A model generated the notes under the pieces. It was not told the DNA's origin. It made no database searches and worked only from the letters and a program-made list of their open reading frames with translations. Positions 9,032 through 16,600 of a stretch of 64,000 nt of DNA are shown here, in pieces. Position 1 is the stretch's first letter; each line of letters starts with the position of its first letter. The position numbers were made by a program, and so were the translations under genes. Source of the stretch: Roseomonas sp. KE2513 (GTDB taxonomy: Bacteria > Pseudomonadota > Alphaproteobacteria > Acetobacterales > Acetobacteraceae); contig NZ_RCVR01000018.1 of assembly GCF_016107305.1 (NCBI RefSeq), positions 46,445 through 110,444 of the forward strand. The letters are read 5' to 3'.

Positions 9032-9071
9032 CATCTTCGCATCTTCGCATCTTCGCATCTTCGCATCTTCG
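9032..9071. repeat. Five tandem copies of an 8-bp unit (CATCTTCG)
   Basis: Five exact, head-to-tail copies of CATCTTCG fill 40 bp, ending about 52 bp before the ATG of the peroxiredoxin gene. The array lies outside any gene, in the place expected for the promoter. Copy number of such arrays often varies by slippage, so it could alter promoter spacing. Confidence 0.85.
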
Positions 9072-9123
9072 GAGTCCGCGGTAGCGGGGACGAACGAGAT
9101 TGATGGACAAAAGGAGGAATCGC

Positions 9124-9759
9124 ATGATTCAGCTTGGCCAGATGGCCCCTGACTTCGAGGCGGATACGACCCAGGGACGTATCCGCTTCCATGAGTGGCT
9201 CGGCAAAAGCTGGGGTGTGCTGTTCAGCCACCCGAAGGATTTCACCCCTGTCTGCACAACAGAGCTGGGGGAGACGGCCCGGCTGAAGCCCGAGTTCGAT
9301 CGACGCGGGGTGAAGGTGATCGGCCTTTCGGTAGACCCGGTCTCCAGACACCAGGACTGGGAGGCGGACATCGCCGAGACCCAGGGCTATGCTGTGAATT
9401 TCCCGATGGTCGCCGACCCGGATCAGCGCGTCAGCAAGATGTACGGCATGATCCACCCGGAGGCCGACCCGGCGGTCACGGTGCGCACCGTCTACGTCAT
9501 CGACCCGCAGAAGAAAGTACGGCTTGCGCTGATGTACCCGCCCAGCACCGGCCGCAACTTCGACGAGATCCTCCGGGTCATCGACAGCCTGCAGTTGACC
9601 GACACAGCGAAGGTGGCGACACCGGTGAACTGGCGCCCCGGCGAACGGGCGATCATCCCGCCCTCTATCACCGACGAGCAGGCGAGGTCCCTCTTCCCTC
9701 AAGGCTGGGAGGCGAAGCGCCCCTATCTGCGTTACGTCGAGATGAAGGAGACCTCCTGA
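9124..9759 (+). CDS. 1-Cys peroxiredoxin (Prx6 class)
   Basis: Thiol peroxidase of 211 aa that reduces hydrogen and organic peroxides. The start at 9124 is set by an AAGGAGG motif 8 bp upstream. The catalytic motif is HPKDFTPVCTTELG with peroxidatic Cys at residue 44, and Arg of the active site is in HPEADPAVTVRTVYVIDP. The long C-terminal arm (VNWRPGERAIIPPSITDEQARSLFP...PYLRYVEM) is typical of Prx6-type enzymes. No second conserved Cys is seen. It stands alone with its own upstream region, followed after 250 bp by an MBL-fold hydrolase gene; the pair suggests a role against oxidative and sulfur stress, such as that caused by metals. Confidence 0.93.
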   Translation: MIQLGQMAPDFEADTTQGRIRFHEWLGKSWGVLFSHPKDFTPVCTTELGETARLKPEFDRRGVKVIGLSVDPVSRHQDWEADIAETQGYAVNFPMVADPDQRVSKMYGMIHPEADPAVTVRTVYVIDPQKKVRLALMYPPSTGRNFDEILRVIDSLQLTDTAKVATPVNWRPGERAIIPPSITDEQARSLFPQGWEAKRPYLRYVEMKETS

Positions 9760-9772
9760 AGTGCTTCGTCGC

Positions 9773-9800
9773 GCGCGATGCAGTGTGTCGCGCATCGCGC
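9773..9800. terminator. Stem-loop after the peroxiredoxin gene
   Basis: Arms GCGCGATGC (9773-9781) and GCATCGCGC (9792-9800) pair exactly around a 10-nt loop, 13 bp after the stop codon. There is no T-run, so it may act as a Rho-assisted terminator or RNA-stabilising end. The rest of 9801-10008 shows no gene. Confidence 0.4.
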
Positions 9801-10008
9801 CCCGTGAGCGGCTCCAGGCGGATGCGGGTGCATGCCGCCAGAAGGCTGATTGCTTTCGGCAAAACCTTCCGGGACCCCCGCGCCCGCAGAGCCGAGCGCG
9901 GTCCCGCTGGCGCAACGAGGCGGACCGCCAGCTGGCCAGAGGCGGATGTATGCGGCTGGGCCGCTCTCGGCCGGGATGAGAGAACCACGCCGTGATGGGA
10001 GACCGAGA

Positions 10009-10896
10009 ATGGACGAACATCGTCGCGCTGAGGTGACCGGCTTCTTCCACGAGGACACCAATAGCGTCGCGTATGTCGCCGCCGATCCGGCCACCGGGCG
10101 CTGTGCCCTGATCGATCCGGTGCTCGACTTCGACCGGAACGCCCGGGCGACGCGAACGGACTTCGCCGACCGCATGCTGGATTTCGTGCGAGGACATGGG
10201 CTCGAGGTCGAGTGGATCCTCGATACCCACCCGCACGCCGACCACCTCTCGGCCGCGCACTACCTCAAGGAACGGCTAGGCTGCGCGCCGATAGCAATCG
10301 GAGATCACGTGACGGTCGTTCAAAAGATGTGGAAAACGATCTACAACCTCACCGACTTTCCCGCGAACGGATCGCAGTGGGACCGCCTCTTCAAGGACGG
10401 CGAGCGCTTTCGTGTGGGAGGGATCGAGGCGGAGGCGATTTTCTCGCCCGGGCACACCGCGGCTTCGGTGACCTACCGGATCGGTGACGCTGCGTTCGTG
10501 CACGACACGCTTTTCATGCCGGACTCGGGCACGGCGCGGGCCGACTTCCCAGGCGGCGACGCGCGCGCACTTTGGCGCTCGATCCGACGCCTCCTGGCAA
10601 TGCCGCCGGAGACGCGGCTCTTCACCGGGCACGACTACATGCCTGGCGGTCGGGAGGCCAGGTGGTTGTCCAGCGTCGCCGAACAGCGCGAGCGCAACAT
10701 CCATGTCCGCGACGGCATCTCGGAGGAGGCGTTTGTCCGGAAGCGCGAAGCGCGGGACGCCGGGCTGCCGCTGCCGGCGCTCATGCTGGAGGCGCTGCAG
10801 GTGAACATCCGGGGCGGTCGGCTGCCTGAGCCGGAGGCGAACGGCTCCTCGTACCTAAAGATCCCGCTCAACCTCCTCCCGCTCCGCCGGGCGTAG
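10009..10896 (+). CDS. MBL-fold hydrolase, persulfide-dioxygenase-like
   Basis: Metallo-beta-lactamase fold protein of 295 aa. The metal motif is DTHPHADHLSAAHYL, giving His74, His76, Asp78 and His79. Further ligands lie in FSPGHTAASVTYRIGDAAFVHDTLFMPDSGTARADFPGG and FTGHDYMPGG. The DSGTARADFPGGDA segment is typical of the persulfide dioxygenase (ETHE1/Blh-like) branch, which oxidises glutathione persulfide to sulfite. No rhodanese domain is fused. The ATG at 10009 (MDEHRRAEV) is chosen because homologous structure begins there; the open frame extends upstream without meaning. Context with a peroxiredoxin and metal-resistance genes fits sulfur and thiol detoxification. Confidence 0.85.
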   Translation: MDEHRRAEVTGFFHEDTNSVAYVAADPATGRCALIDPVLDFDRNARATRTDFADRMLDFVRGHGLEVEWILDTHPHADHLSAAHYLKERLGCAPIAIGDHVTVVQKMWKTIYNLTDFPANGSQWDRLFKDGERFRVGGIEAEAIFSPGHTAASVTYRIGDAAFVHDTLFMPDSGTARADFPGGDARALWRSIRRLLAMPPETRLFTGHDYMPGGREARWLSSVAEQRERNIHVRDGISEEAFVRKREARDAGLPLPALMLEALQVNIRGGRLPEPEANGSSYLKIPLNLLPLRRA

Positions 10897-10900
10897 ATCC

Positions 10901-11047
10901 GTGACGGAAGTGGACCAGCGGGCGAGGGCGCCGGGCACCGGCGAGGACATCTGCCCCGAGTGCCACGGCACCAGCCGGGTCCGGGGCGAAACCTGCGTGA
11001 ACTGCGGCGGGACTGGCAAGGTCATCAGGGGCATTGCGAGCGGCTGA
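10901..11047 (+). CDS. Small DnaJ-type zinc-ribbon protein, 48 aa
   Basis: A short gene starting GTG at 10901, 4 bp after the MBL-fold gene. The product is MTEVDQRARAPGTGED, then ICPECHGTSRV and TCVNCGGTGKVIRG. Two CxxCxGT(G) knuckles spaced 16 residues apart form a complete zinc ribbon of the DnaJ central-domain type. The tight spacing after the hydrolase gene suggests co-translation. Its partner is unknown; free-standing ribbons of this kind may bind unfolded protein or nucleic acid. The intact double knuckle in so short a frame makes chance unlikely. Confidence 0.75.
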   Translation: MTEVDQRARAPGTGEDICPECHGTSRVRGETCVNCGGTGKVIRGIASG

Positions 11048-11060
11048 CACGGGTCCGCCA

Positions 11061-11765
11061 ATGTCTGGCCGATGGAGGGCTCTGAGGGCGCTGGCGCGGA
11101 GCAAGGCCTTGAGCACCTATGAGCGCTGGATCCCGCCGCGCCTGACCGACTGGACGATGCGCGCCGAGGATCTTGCGTCCTACCGCCGACGGCTGGTGTG
11201 GCCCGCGCGAGGGCGGGTGCTCGAGGTCGGCGCCGGCTCGGGGCTGAACCTGCCACTCTACGGCCCCGGTGTCGAGCTGGTGATCGGCCTCGACCCCTCG
11301 GCGGAGCTGCTGCGCCGCGCACTTGGCGGCGGCCGAGGCGATCCCGCTCGCGGAGCGCAGTGTGGACGCCATCGTGATGGCCTGGACGCTCTGCAGCCTG
11401 GGCGACGCCCGTGCCGGCCTCGGCGGAACGCGCCGGGTGCTCCGGCCTGAGGGGGAGCGCCTCTTCGTCGAGCACGGGCTGGCGCCGGAGCCGGGGGCCA
11501 CCGCCAGGCAGCGTCGCCTGGACCCCCTATGGGCCCGGGACAGCTGCCACTTCGACAATCCCGTGGGCGACATGCTGCGCGTGGCCGGGTTCGCGTGATA
11601 TATTTCCGCTCCGAATACCTCGGCAAGGGACCGAAGCCGATGACCTTCATGTATGAGGGGCAGGCGCGACCGGCGGCGGATGCCAGTCCATGGGTGAGCG
11701 GGACGCCGGATGGCGGGCCCTCCGCTCTCGATCCGACGCACCGGGGTCATGGCGCCGTCGCGTGA
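11061..11765 (+). pseudogene. Class I SAM methyltransferase, broken by two frameshifts and a deletion
   Basis: Three frames must be joined to rebuild the protein. Frame A from ATG 11061 gives ALSTYERWIPPRLTDWTM...RVLEVGAGSGLNLPLYGPG (SAM-binding motif I) and VIGLDPSAELLRRAL. Frame B, from about 11320 to 11598, gives AEAIPLAERSVDAIVMAWTLCSLGD, RRVLRPEG and FVEHGL, ending at VAGFA. Frame A then resumes with VIYFRSEYLGKGPKPMTFMYEGQA, the usual C-terminal motif of this family. About 20 residues normally found between motif I and AEAIPLA are missing. The pieces are otherwise well conserved, so decay is recent, or the assembly has errors here. The last bases overlap the next gene. Confidence 0.75.
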
Positions 11766-12259
11766 CGTCCGTGCACCGCCCCCCCGATCGGCGCCATGCT
11801 CCCGCCCGGCCGCTTGGTCCCCTCCGCCGCCTCCTCGAGGCGCCCGCGGCGAACGTGGCGGTCTTCGCCTTCCTGCTGAACTATCCCTGGGAGTTTCTGC
11901 AAGTGCCGCTGTTCCGCGGCATGCCCGAGGCGTCGCACTGGGATGCCATCAAGGTCTGCACGAGCGCTACCCTCGGCGACGCCGTCATCGCGGTGGTGGC
12001 CTTCTGGGGCATCGCCGCGGTGGCTGGGACAGGGCGCTGGATCTTCGCCCCCAGCACCGGGCAGCTTGCGGGTTTCATCGGCATCGGCGTCGCGATCACG
12101 GCGGTGCTGGAGTGGCTGGCAACGGGCCCGCTCGGGCGGTGGACGTACGCTGAGGCCATGCCGATCGTCCCGCTGCTCGGGGTCGGGCTCTCGCCGGTGC
12201 TGCAGTGGGTCCTGCTGCCGCCGCTCGTGGCGTGGTTCGTCCGGCGGCAGCTGACGTGA
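11762..12259 (+). CDS. Integral membrane protein of unknown function
   Basis: Protein of about 165 aa if the GTG at 11762 is used. After a Pro/Arg-rich cytosolic head it has four or five hydrophobic helices: VAVFAFLLNYPWEFLQVPLF, LGDAVIAVVAFWGIAAVAG, GQLAGFIGIGVAITAVLEWLA and VLQWVLLPPLVAWFV. The motif NYPWEFLQVPLF with HWDAIKVCTSATLGD between helices 1 and 2 appears to be a conserved family core, but I cannot name a function. It overlaps the end of the broken methyltransferase and, by a GTGA overlap, the Met-rich protein downstream, so translation is coupled to that gene. Confidence 0.7.
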   Translation: MTSVHRPPDRRHAPARPLGPLRRLLEAPAANVAVFAFLLNYPWEFLQVPLFRGMPEASHWDAIKVCTSATLGDAVIAVVAFWGIAAVAGTGRWIFAPSTGQLAGFIGIGVAITAVLEWLATGPLGRWTYAEAMPIVPLLGVGLSPVLQWVLLPPLVAWFVRRQLT

Positions 12260-12669
12260 CGCGGGTCGGAAGCGGGAGCGGCGATCCCGCTGCCCGCGTT
12301 CGGGACAAGCATGATGCCTGCGCCCCGGCCTTCAAGCCGGTGGGAGCCTCATCCGCTCCCACGTCCGCCGAACTGCCCGTCCAGCCCGCGGGCCGCTCGA
12401 CGGCGCAGCCTTCCAGCGCCACGGGGCGGATGGACAGCATGCAGGGCATGGACCACTCCAACATGCCCGGGATGAACCACGAGAACATGCAGGGAATGTC
12501 CGGCATGCAGGGCCACAACATGTCCGGCATGAACATGCAGGACATGATGGCGCACTGTCGCCAGATGCAGGCCGACGCCAGCGCCGGGCGAACGATTCCG
12601 CAGGACATGCAGGCGATGATGGCGCACTGCAATCAGATGAGCGGCTCCTCGGGTGCGCGGACCCGCTGA
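12256..12669 (+). CDS. Met/His-rich copper-binding protein candidate
   Basis: Protein of about 137 aa, start GTG at 12256 overlapping the previous stop. The first half is Ala/Ser/Pro-rich without a clear signal peptide. The second half is packed with Met and His: RMDSMQGMDHSNMPGMNHENMQGMSGMQGHNMSGMNMQDMMAHCRQMQ and, after GRTIPQDMQAM, a second copy MMAHCNQMSG. The MxxM and MxxH spacing is typical of Cu(I)/Ag(I) chelating segments in periplasmic copper proteins, and the two MMAHC units could form a binding pair. Context beside CopA supports a copper role. No enzyme domain is seen. The protein may begin further downstream at MDSMQ. Confidence 0.65.
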   Translation: MTRVGSGSGDPAARVRDKHDACAPAFKPVGASSAPTSAELPVQPAGRSTAQPSSATGRMDSMQGMDHSNMPGMNHENMQGMSGMQGHNMSGMNMQDMMAHCRQMQADASAGRTIPQDMQAMMAHCNQMSGSSGARTR

Positions 12670-12706
12670 ACCGGAGAGGGGCGGCGGTCGATGAGGCCGC
12701 TCGCCA

Positions 12707-12749
12707 CCCTGGGTAGAAGCCCAGGGCGACCATGTCTGTAGCCATGGTC
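12707..12749. terminator. Double stem-loop between convergent genes
   Basis: Two hairpins lie back to back: CCCTGGG/CCCAGGG (12707-12726) and GACCATG/CATGGTC (12728-12749). They sit between the converging Met-rich gene and copA, where a bidirectional terminator is expected. No long T-run follows. Confidence 0.5.
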
Positions 12750-12760
12750 ACGCGATGGCC

Positions 12761-15163
12761 TCAGAGCCGGAGGGCTCGCAGCCGCAGGGCGTTGCCGATG
12801 ACCGAGACCGAACTCAGTGCCATCGCCAGTGCTGCGACGATCGGACTGAGCAGGATCCCGAGGACCGGGTAGAGCACGCCAGCGGCGAGCGGCACACCGA
12901 GCATGTTGTAGACGAAAGCGAGGAACAGGTTCTGCCGGATGTTGCGCATGGTCGCCCGGCTTAAGGTCTGCGCACGCGCGATTCCGGCAAGGTCGCCCTT
13001 CACCAGCGTCACGGCCGCGCTCTGCATCGCGACGTCCGTCCCGGTGCCCATAGCGATGCCGACGTCGGCCTCGGCCAGGGCCGGGGCGTCGTTGACGCCG
13101 TCACCAGCCATGGCGACGACCTTTCCCTGGGCCCGCAGCTCGCGGACGATACGGTGCTTGTCCTCGGGCAGGACGTCGCCCTCGAACTCCTCGATACCGA
13201 GCCTGCGGGCCACCGCCTCCGCCGTCGTGCGGTTGTCGCCCGTCAGCATGACGATGTGGATGCCGCTGGCGCGTAGGCTCTCCAGCGCTGCGGGCGTGCT
13301 CTGCTTGACGGGGTCGGCCACGGCGATGACGCCGCCCGGCCTGCCGTCCATGGCCAGGAAGAGCGCCGTTCCCCCCTCGCGGCGGAGCTCGTCCGCTCTG
13401 GCCGCGAGGGCGCCCAGTTCCACCCCGAGCTCCTGCATCAGCCGCGCGTTGCCCAGTGCGACTTGGCGCCCCTCCACCGTGCCGGTCACGCCCTTACCGG
13501 TGACAGAGGCGAAGTCGGCCGGTTCTCCGAAGGCCATGCCGCGTTCCTTGGCTGCCGCCACGACCGCGGCGGCCAGCGGGTGCTCGCTGGACCGCTCCAG
13601 GCTGGCGGCCAGCGGCAGCACCTCGGCCTCGGTCAGACCCGGCGCCGGGACCACGGCCACGACCTTGGGCTTGCCTTCCGTCAGGGTGCCGGTCTTGTCC
13701 ACGACCAGGGTATCGACCTTCTCCATGTGCTCGAGCGCCTCGGCCGACTTAATGAGCACGCCCGCGGACGCGCCCTTGCCGACGCCAACCATGATCGACA
13801 TCGGGGTCGCGAGCCCGAGCGCGCAGGGGCAGGCGATGATGAGCACCGAGACGGCGGCGATCAGCCCGTAGGAGAGCGCCGGGGACGGTCCCCAGGCGGC
13901 CCAGGCGACGAAGGCCAGCACCGCGACCGCGATGACCCCGGGGACGAAGTAGCCGGACACCGTATCGGCCATCCGCTGGATGGGGGCTCGGCTGCGCTGG
14001 GCGTCGGCGACCATGGCCACGATGCGCGACAGCATGGTGTCGGAGCCGACCTTGTCCGCCCGCATCACCAGCGACCCAGTGCCGTTCACCGTGCCGCCGA
14101 TGACCTTGGAACCGGACTGCTTCTCGACCGGCAAGGATTCGCCGGTGACCATGGACTCATCCACGGCGCCGCCGCCCTCCAGCACCTCCCCGTCCACCGG
14201 CACACTCTCGCCAGGACGCACCCGCAGCCGGTCACCGGCCTGGACGTCCGCCAGGGGGACCTCCTCGTCCTCCCCGTCATCCTTGAGGCGCCGTGCGGTC
14301 TTCGGTGCCATGTTGAGCAGGGCGCGGATGGCGCCGCCGGTCTGCTCGCGGGCTCGCAGTTCCAGCACCTGCCCGAGCAGGACGAGCACGGTGATGACGG
14401 CGGCCGCCTCGAAGTAGACGGCGACCGTTCCGTCCATCCCGCGGAAGCCCTCCGGGAAGGCCCCGGGGGCGAAGGTCGCCACCAGGCTGTAGAGGTAGGC
14501 GGCGCCCGTCCCGAGGGCGATCAGGGTGAACATGTTCAGGCTGCGGTTCACCACCGACTGCCAGCCGCGGACGAAGAACGGCCAGCCCGCCCAGAGCACG
14601 ACGGGCGTACCCAGCAGGAACTGGACCCAGACCGACGTCCGAGGCGGCACCAACTCGTGCAGGCCCAGCCCGGGAATGTGAGCCCCCATCTCCAGGATCA
14701 CTACAGGAAGCGCGAGGGCCAAGCCAATCCAGAACCGGCGGGTCATGTCGGCTAGTTCGTGGTTAGGGGCGGCCTCGGCGGTCACCTCCAGCGGCTCCAG
14801 CGCCATGCCGCAGATGGGGCAGTTGCCGGGGCCTTCCTGCCGGATCTCCGGGTGCATGGGGCAGGTGTAGATGGCGCCCTTCCGAGGGGCGGGGGCCGGT
14901 GCCGCGGCGGCATCTTTCAGCTTGAGGTACTTTTCGGGATCGGCCTGGAACTTCGTCCGGCAACCGGCCGAGCAGAAATGGAAGGTCGTCCCGGCATGCT
15001 CCAGGCGATGCTTGGAGGTGGCCGGATCGACCTTCATCCCACAGACCGGGTCGGTGACCAGCCCCGGGTCTGCGGCCGGGCCGGGACCATGATGGTGGTG
15101 GTCGTGGCCGCAGCGCGGTCCGTCTTGGTGCGGATGCCCGTGACTGGTGTGGTGACCGCTCAT
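12761..15163 (-). CDS. copA: Copper-exporting P-type ATPase with YHS and metal-binding N-terminus
   Basis: P1B-type ATPase of 800 aa exporting cytosolic copper. The N-terminus is His-rich ([20 protein letters not shown]), followed by a YHS domain at about 37-80 ([23 protein letters not shown]) and a heavy-metal-binding motif at about 98-125 ([23 protein letters not shown]). Catalytic landmarks are TGES (340-343), IACPCALG (CPC at 445-447 in the transport helix) and DKTGTLTEG (phosphorylated Asp489), then [11 protein letters not shown] and [18 protein letters not shown]. The CPC motif assigns copper (IB-1). It is divergent from the CueR-type regulator and has its own MerR-type promoter at 15221-15251, so copper induction is expected. 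Confidence 0.95.
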   Translation of the reverse strand: MSGHHTSHGHPHQDGPRCGHDHHHHGPGPAADPGLVTDPVCGMKVDPATSKHRLEHAGTTFHFCSAGCRTKFQADPEKYLKLKDAAAAPAPAPRKGAIYTCPMHPEIRQEGPGNCPICGMALEPLEVTAEAAPNHELADMTRRFWIGLALALPVVILEMGAHIPGLGLHELVPPRTSVWVQFLLGTPVVLWAGWPFFVRGWQSVVNRSLNMFTLIALGTGAAYLYSLVATFAPGAFPEGFRGMDGTVAVYFEAAAVITVLVLLGQVLELRAREQTGGAIRALLNMAPKTARRLKDDGEDEEVPLADVQAGDRLRVRPGESVPVDGEVLEGGGAVDESMVTGESLPVEKQSGSKVIGGTVNGTGSLVMRADKVGSDTMLSRIVAMVADAQRSRAPIQRMADTVSGYFVPGVIAVAVLAFVAWAAWGPSPALSYGLIAAVSVLIIACPCALGLATPMSIMVGVGKGASAGVLIKSAEALEHMEKVDTLVVDKTGTLTEGKPKVVAVVPAPGLTEAEVLPLAASLERSSEHPLAAAVVAAAKERGMAFGEPADFASVTGKGVTGTVEGRQVALGNARLMQELGVELGALAARADELRREGGTALFLAMDGRPGGVIAVADPVKQSTPAALESLRASGIHIVMLTGDNRTTAEAVARRLGIEEFEGDVLPEDKHRIVRELRAQGKVVAMAGDGVNDAPALAEADVGIAMGTGTDVAMQSAAVTLVKGDLAGIARAQTLSRATMRNIRQNLFLAFVYNMLGVPLAAGVLYPVLGILLSPIVAALAMALSSVSVIGNALRLRALRL

Positions 15164-15220
15164 GCTTGCCGCCCCGGTTCGGGCCGCGTGGAGCGGGCCC
15201 TCGTTGCTCAGGTGCCCAGA

Positions 15221-15251
15221 AAGGTGGTGTCTCCCATGATGGGAAGGTCAA
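15221..15251 (-). promoter_or_regulatory. CueR-type promoter/operator of copA
   Basis: Read on the minus strand: TTGACC (15246-15251), a 19-bp spacer TTCCCATCATGGGAGACAC with a TCCCATCATGGGA dyad, then CACCTT (15221-15226). A 19-bp spacer with a dyad inside is the hallmark of MerR-family promoters. Confidence 0.7.
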
Positions 15252-15294
15252 GGACTATCTGTTGCCGAGTTCGCGAGCTCTCGAGTACGCCGCC

Positions 15295-15325
15295 TTTACC
15301 TTCCCACTGTGGGAATCCCCATCTT
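15295..15325 (+). promoter_or_regulatory. CueR-type promoter/operator of the regulator gene
   Basis: Plus strand: TTTACC (15295-15300), a 19-bp spacer TTCCCACTGTGGGAATCCC with a TTCCCACTGTGGGAA dyad, then CATCTT (15320-15325). It mirrors the copA promoter, which predicts autoregulation of the MerR-type gene starting at 15368. Confidence 0.7.
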
Positions 15326-15367
15326 GGCCGGGACCAGGACGAGCGGTGCCTAGTTGAGGAGATCTCC

Positions 15368-15856
15368 ATGAACATCGGACAGGCCGCGAAGGCGTCCGGC
15401 GTCTCTGCAAAGATGCTGCGGTACTACGAGAGCGTGGGCCTCCTTCCCGCGGCGGGGCGAACGGAGGCGGGCTACCGCGTCTACTCGGAGCAGGACATCG
15501 GCACGCTCCGGTTCGTACGAAGGGCCCGCGACCTCGGCCTTCCGCTGGACCGGATTAAGCAACTCATCGGTCTCTGGCAAGACGAGGACCGCGCGAGCGC
15601 CGACGTGAAGCGCATCGCGACCGAGCACGCGGCCGAACTGCGCGCCAAAATCGTCGAGCTGACCAGGATGTGCGAGGCGCTGGAGGAAATCGCGGCGGCC
15701 TGCCACGGTGATCACCGGCCGGAGTGCCCCATCTTGGACGAAATCGCTGAGGGAGGCGGGAATTTAGCTGCCTCAAACCTATCGAGAACAGGACAGCGAG
15801 CGAGACGCGAAGCGCCGAGTGCTGCAGCGCACCGAGCCAATCAGGGAACCATGTGA
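15368..15856 (+). CDS. cueR: Copper-responsive MerR-family regulator (CueR/HmrR type)
   Basis: DNA-binding activator of about 162 aa. It starts MNIGQAAKASGVSAKMLRYYESVGLLP, the MerR winged helix, followed by GYRVYSEQDIGTLRFVRRARDLG. A dimerisation helix runs from about 80 to 110. The metal loop is CHGDHRPECPIL with Cys112 and Cys120, the two-Cys arrangement of Cu(I)-sensing CueR proteins. The tail past residue 130 (NLSRTGQRARREAPSAAAHRANQGTM) is longer than usual. It is divergent from copA, with matching dyads upstream of each gene. Its stop overlaps the start of the next short open frame (TGATG). Confidence 0.92.
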   Translation: MNIGQAAKASGVSAKMLRYYESVGLLPAAGRTEAGYRVYSEQDIGTLRFVRRARDLGLPLDRIKQLIGLWQDEDRASADVKRIATEHAAELRAKIVELTRMCEALEEIAAACHGDHRPECPILDEIAEGGGNLAASNLSRTGQRARREAPSAAAHRANQGTM

Positions 15857-16014
15857 TGAGTGAAAACTTTGTGCCGCCATTGAACAGCAGGCGTGCGATC
15901 CTGGGCGTCGGTCTGGCTGTGGCGGCGCTTCCACTTGCGGGCGCCCGGGCGGCTCAGGGCACCAAGATCGAGGTCTGGAAAGACGCGACACTAGGATTGG
16001 TGGAACGGACGTAG
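15856..16014 (+). pseudogene. DUF411-like metal protein cut off after its signal peptide
   Basis: The frame starts ATG at 15856, overlapping the cueR stop. It gives MSENFVPPLNSRRAILGVGLAVAALPLAGARAAQ, a twin-arginine-like or Sec signal, and then GTKIEVWKDATLG. In DUF411 proteins, often next to copper genes, the mature chain begins like this and continues with a CGCC motif. Here the frame instead runs into unrelated DNA and stops at 16012-16014 after 52 aa. The break, near 15990, coincides with the start of the conjugation island. I infer that insertion or deletion removed the rest of the gene. Confidence 0.6.
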
Positions 16015-16166
16015 CGCGATCGCTCGACACGCAGCACCTCGCCGCTGTGCATCAGGCCCTGCACGAGGTCGTTCATCACGGCGGCGCCGTAACCGATGGC
16101 CTTGGCTATCTCGCAACTCGTGCGGGGCACGTCCAGCAGGATCATCGCCGCGGCCTGGGCGGCCAT
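15954..16166 (-). pseudogene. Winged-helix fragment at the island edge
   Basis: A 70-aa frame reading AAAMILLDVPRTSCEIAKAIGYGAAVMNDLVQGLMHSGEVLRVERSRYVRS. This has the helix-turn-helix plus wing pattern of a MarR/ArsR-like repeat. It lies in a different frame from the winged-helix remnant at 16247-16600 and is probably the last repeat of the same broken gene. The final residues come from DNA past the junction. Confidence 0.4.
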
Positions 16167-16246
16167 GTGCTCGATCCGCCGCCGCGATGCCCTCGCCGGG
16201 GTTCCTTCGCTACGGCGCCAACTCTTACCTTCGGACCTGACGGACG

Positions 16247-16600
16247 CTACGGCGTCGATCCGGGTGAGGCGAAGATCGCTGAACGGACTTCGGCCCCCGG
16301 CAGTCCGGTCCGTCCGGCGAGCTCGGCCACACTCGAAGTTTGCGTCAGCGCGGCCATCACGCGGCGGCCTGCCGACCTGTCCGTCCCGGTCGGATCGTCA
16401 CGAAGGGCGAGGAGATGTCCGGGCAGGATGAAGTGGTCGAGGCAGTAGGCAACGGCTCTCCCATCCCGAAGCTAGTATAGCAGGGTTCGTGTGGCCTTGA
16501 CGACCGACCCTCCGCTCGCTGCCGTCAGGTCGGCCAGCGTCGCGGGACGGTGGAGGGCAGCGAGGATTGGGCGGGCGCCGGGAAGGTCGGTCGCGGTCAT
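16247..16600 (-). pseudogene. Winged-helix-repeat protein downstream of icmO, broken by an in-frame TAG
   Basis: An ATG at 16600 overlaps the icmO stop (ATGA), so the frame is coupled to icmO. It reads MTATDLPGARPILAALHRPATLADLTAASGGSVVKATRTLLY, then TAG at 16472-16474. The same frame continues with LRDGRAVAYCLDHFILPGH and ALTQTSSVAELAGRTGLPGAEV before another stop at 16247-16249. Both stretches look like winged-helix units (a DNA-recognition helix and then a wing with RxxRAVAY). With the fragment at 15954-16166, the whole looks like one gene of several such repeats, broken by a stop and a frame change. As it stands, only 42 aa would be made. Confidence 0.5.

Larger units (their letters stand above)
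8568..9123. other. 556-bp intergenic stretch with a hairpin and a tandem repeat
   Basis: No convincing gene is seen. The stretch holds a long perfect stem-loop at 8619-8655 and five tandem copies of an 8-bp unit at 9032-9071, about 50 bp before the peroxiredoxin start. An AAGGAGG ribosome-binding site lies just before 9124. Confidence 0.55.

Noticed and set aside
9032..9071. Possible CRISPR-like array
   Set aside because: The repeats are 8 bp, contiguous and without spacers, so it is a simple tandem repeat. No CRISPR array was seen in the window.
8599..9084. 161-aa frame over the hairpin and tandem repeat
   Set aside because: Its end translates the 8-bp repeat and the rest is low-complexity Arg/Pro/Ser; no support for coding.
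13463..14755. 430-aa plus-strand frame opposite copA
   Set aside because: Shadow of copA; no start signal and no family pattern.
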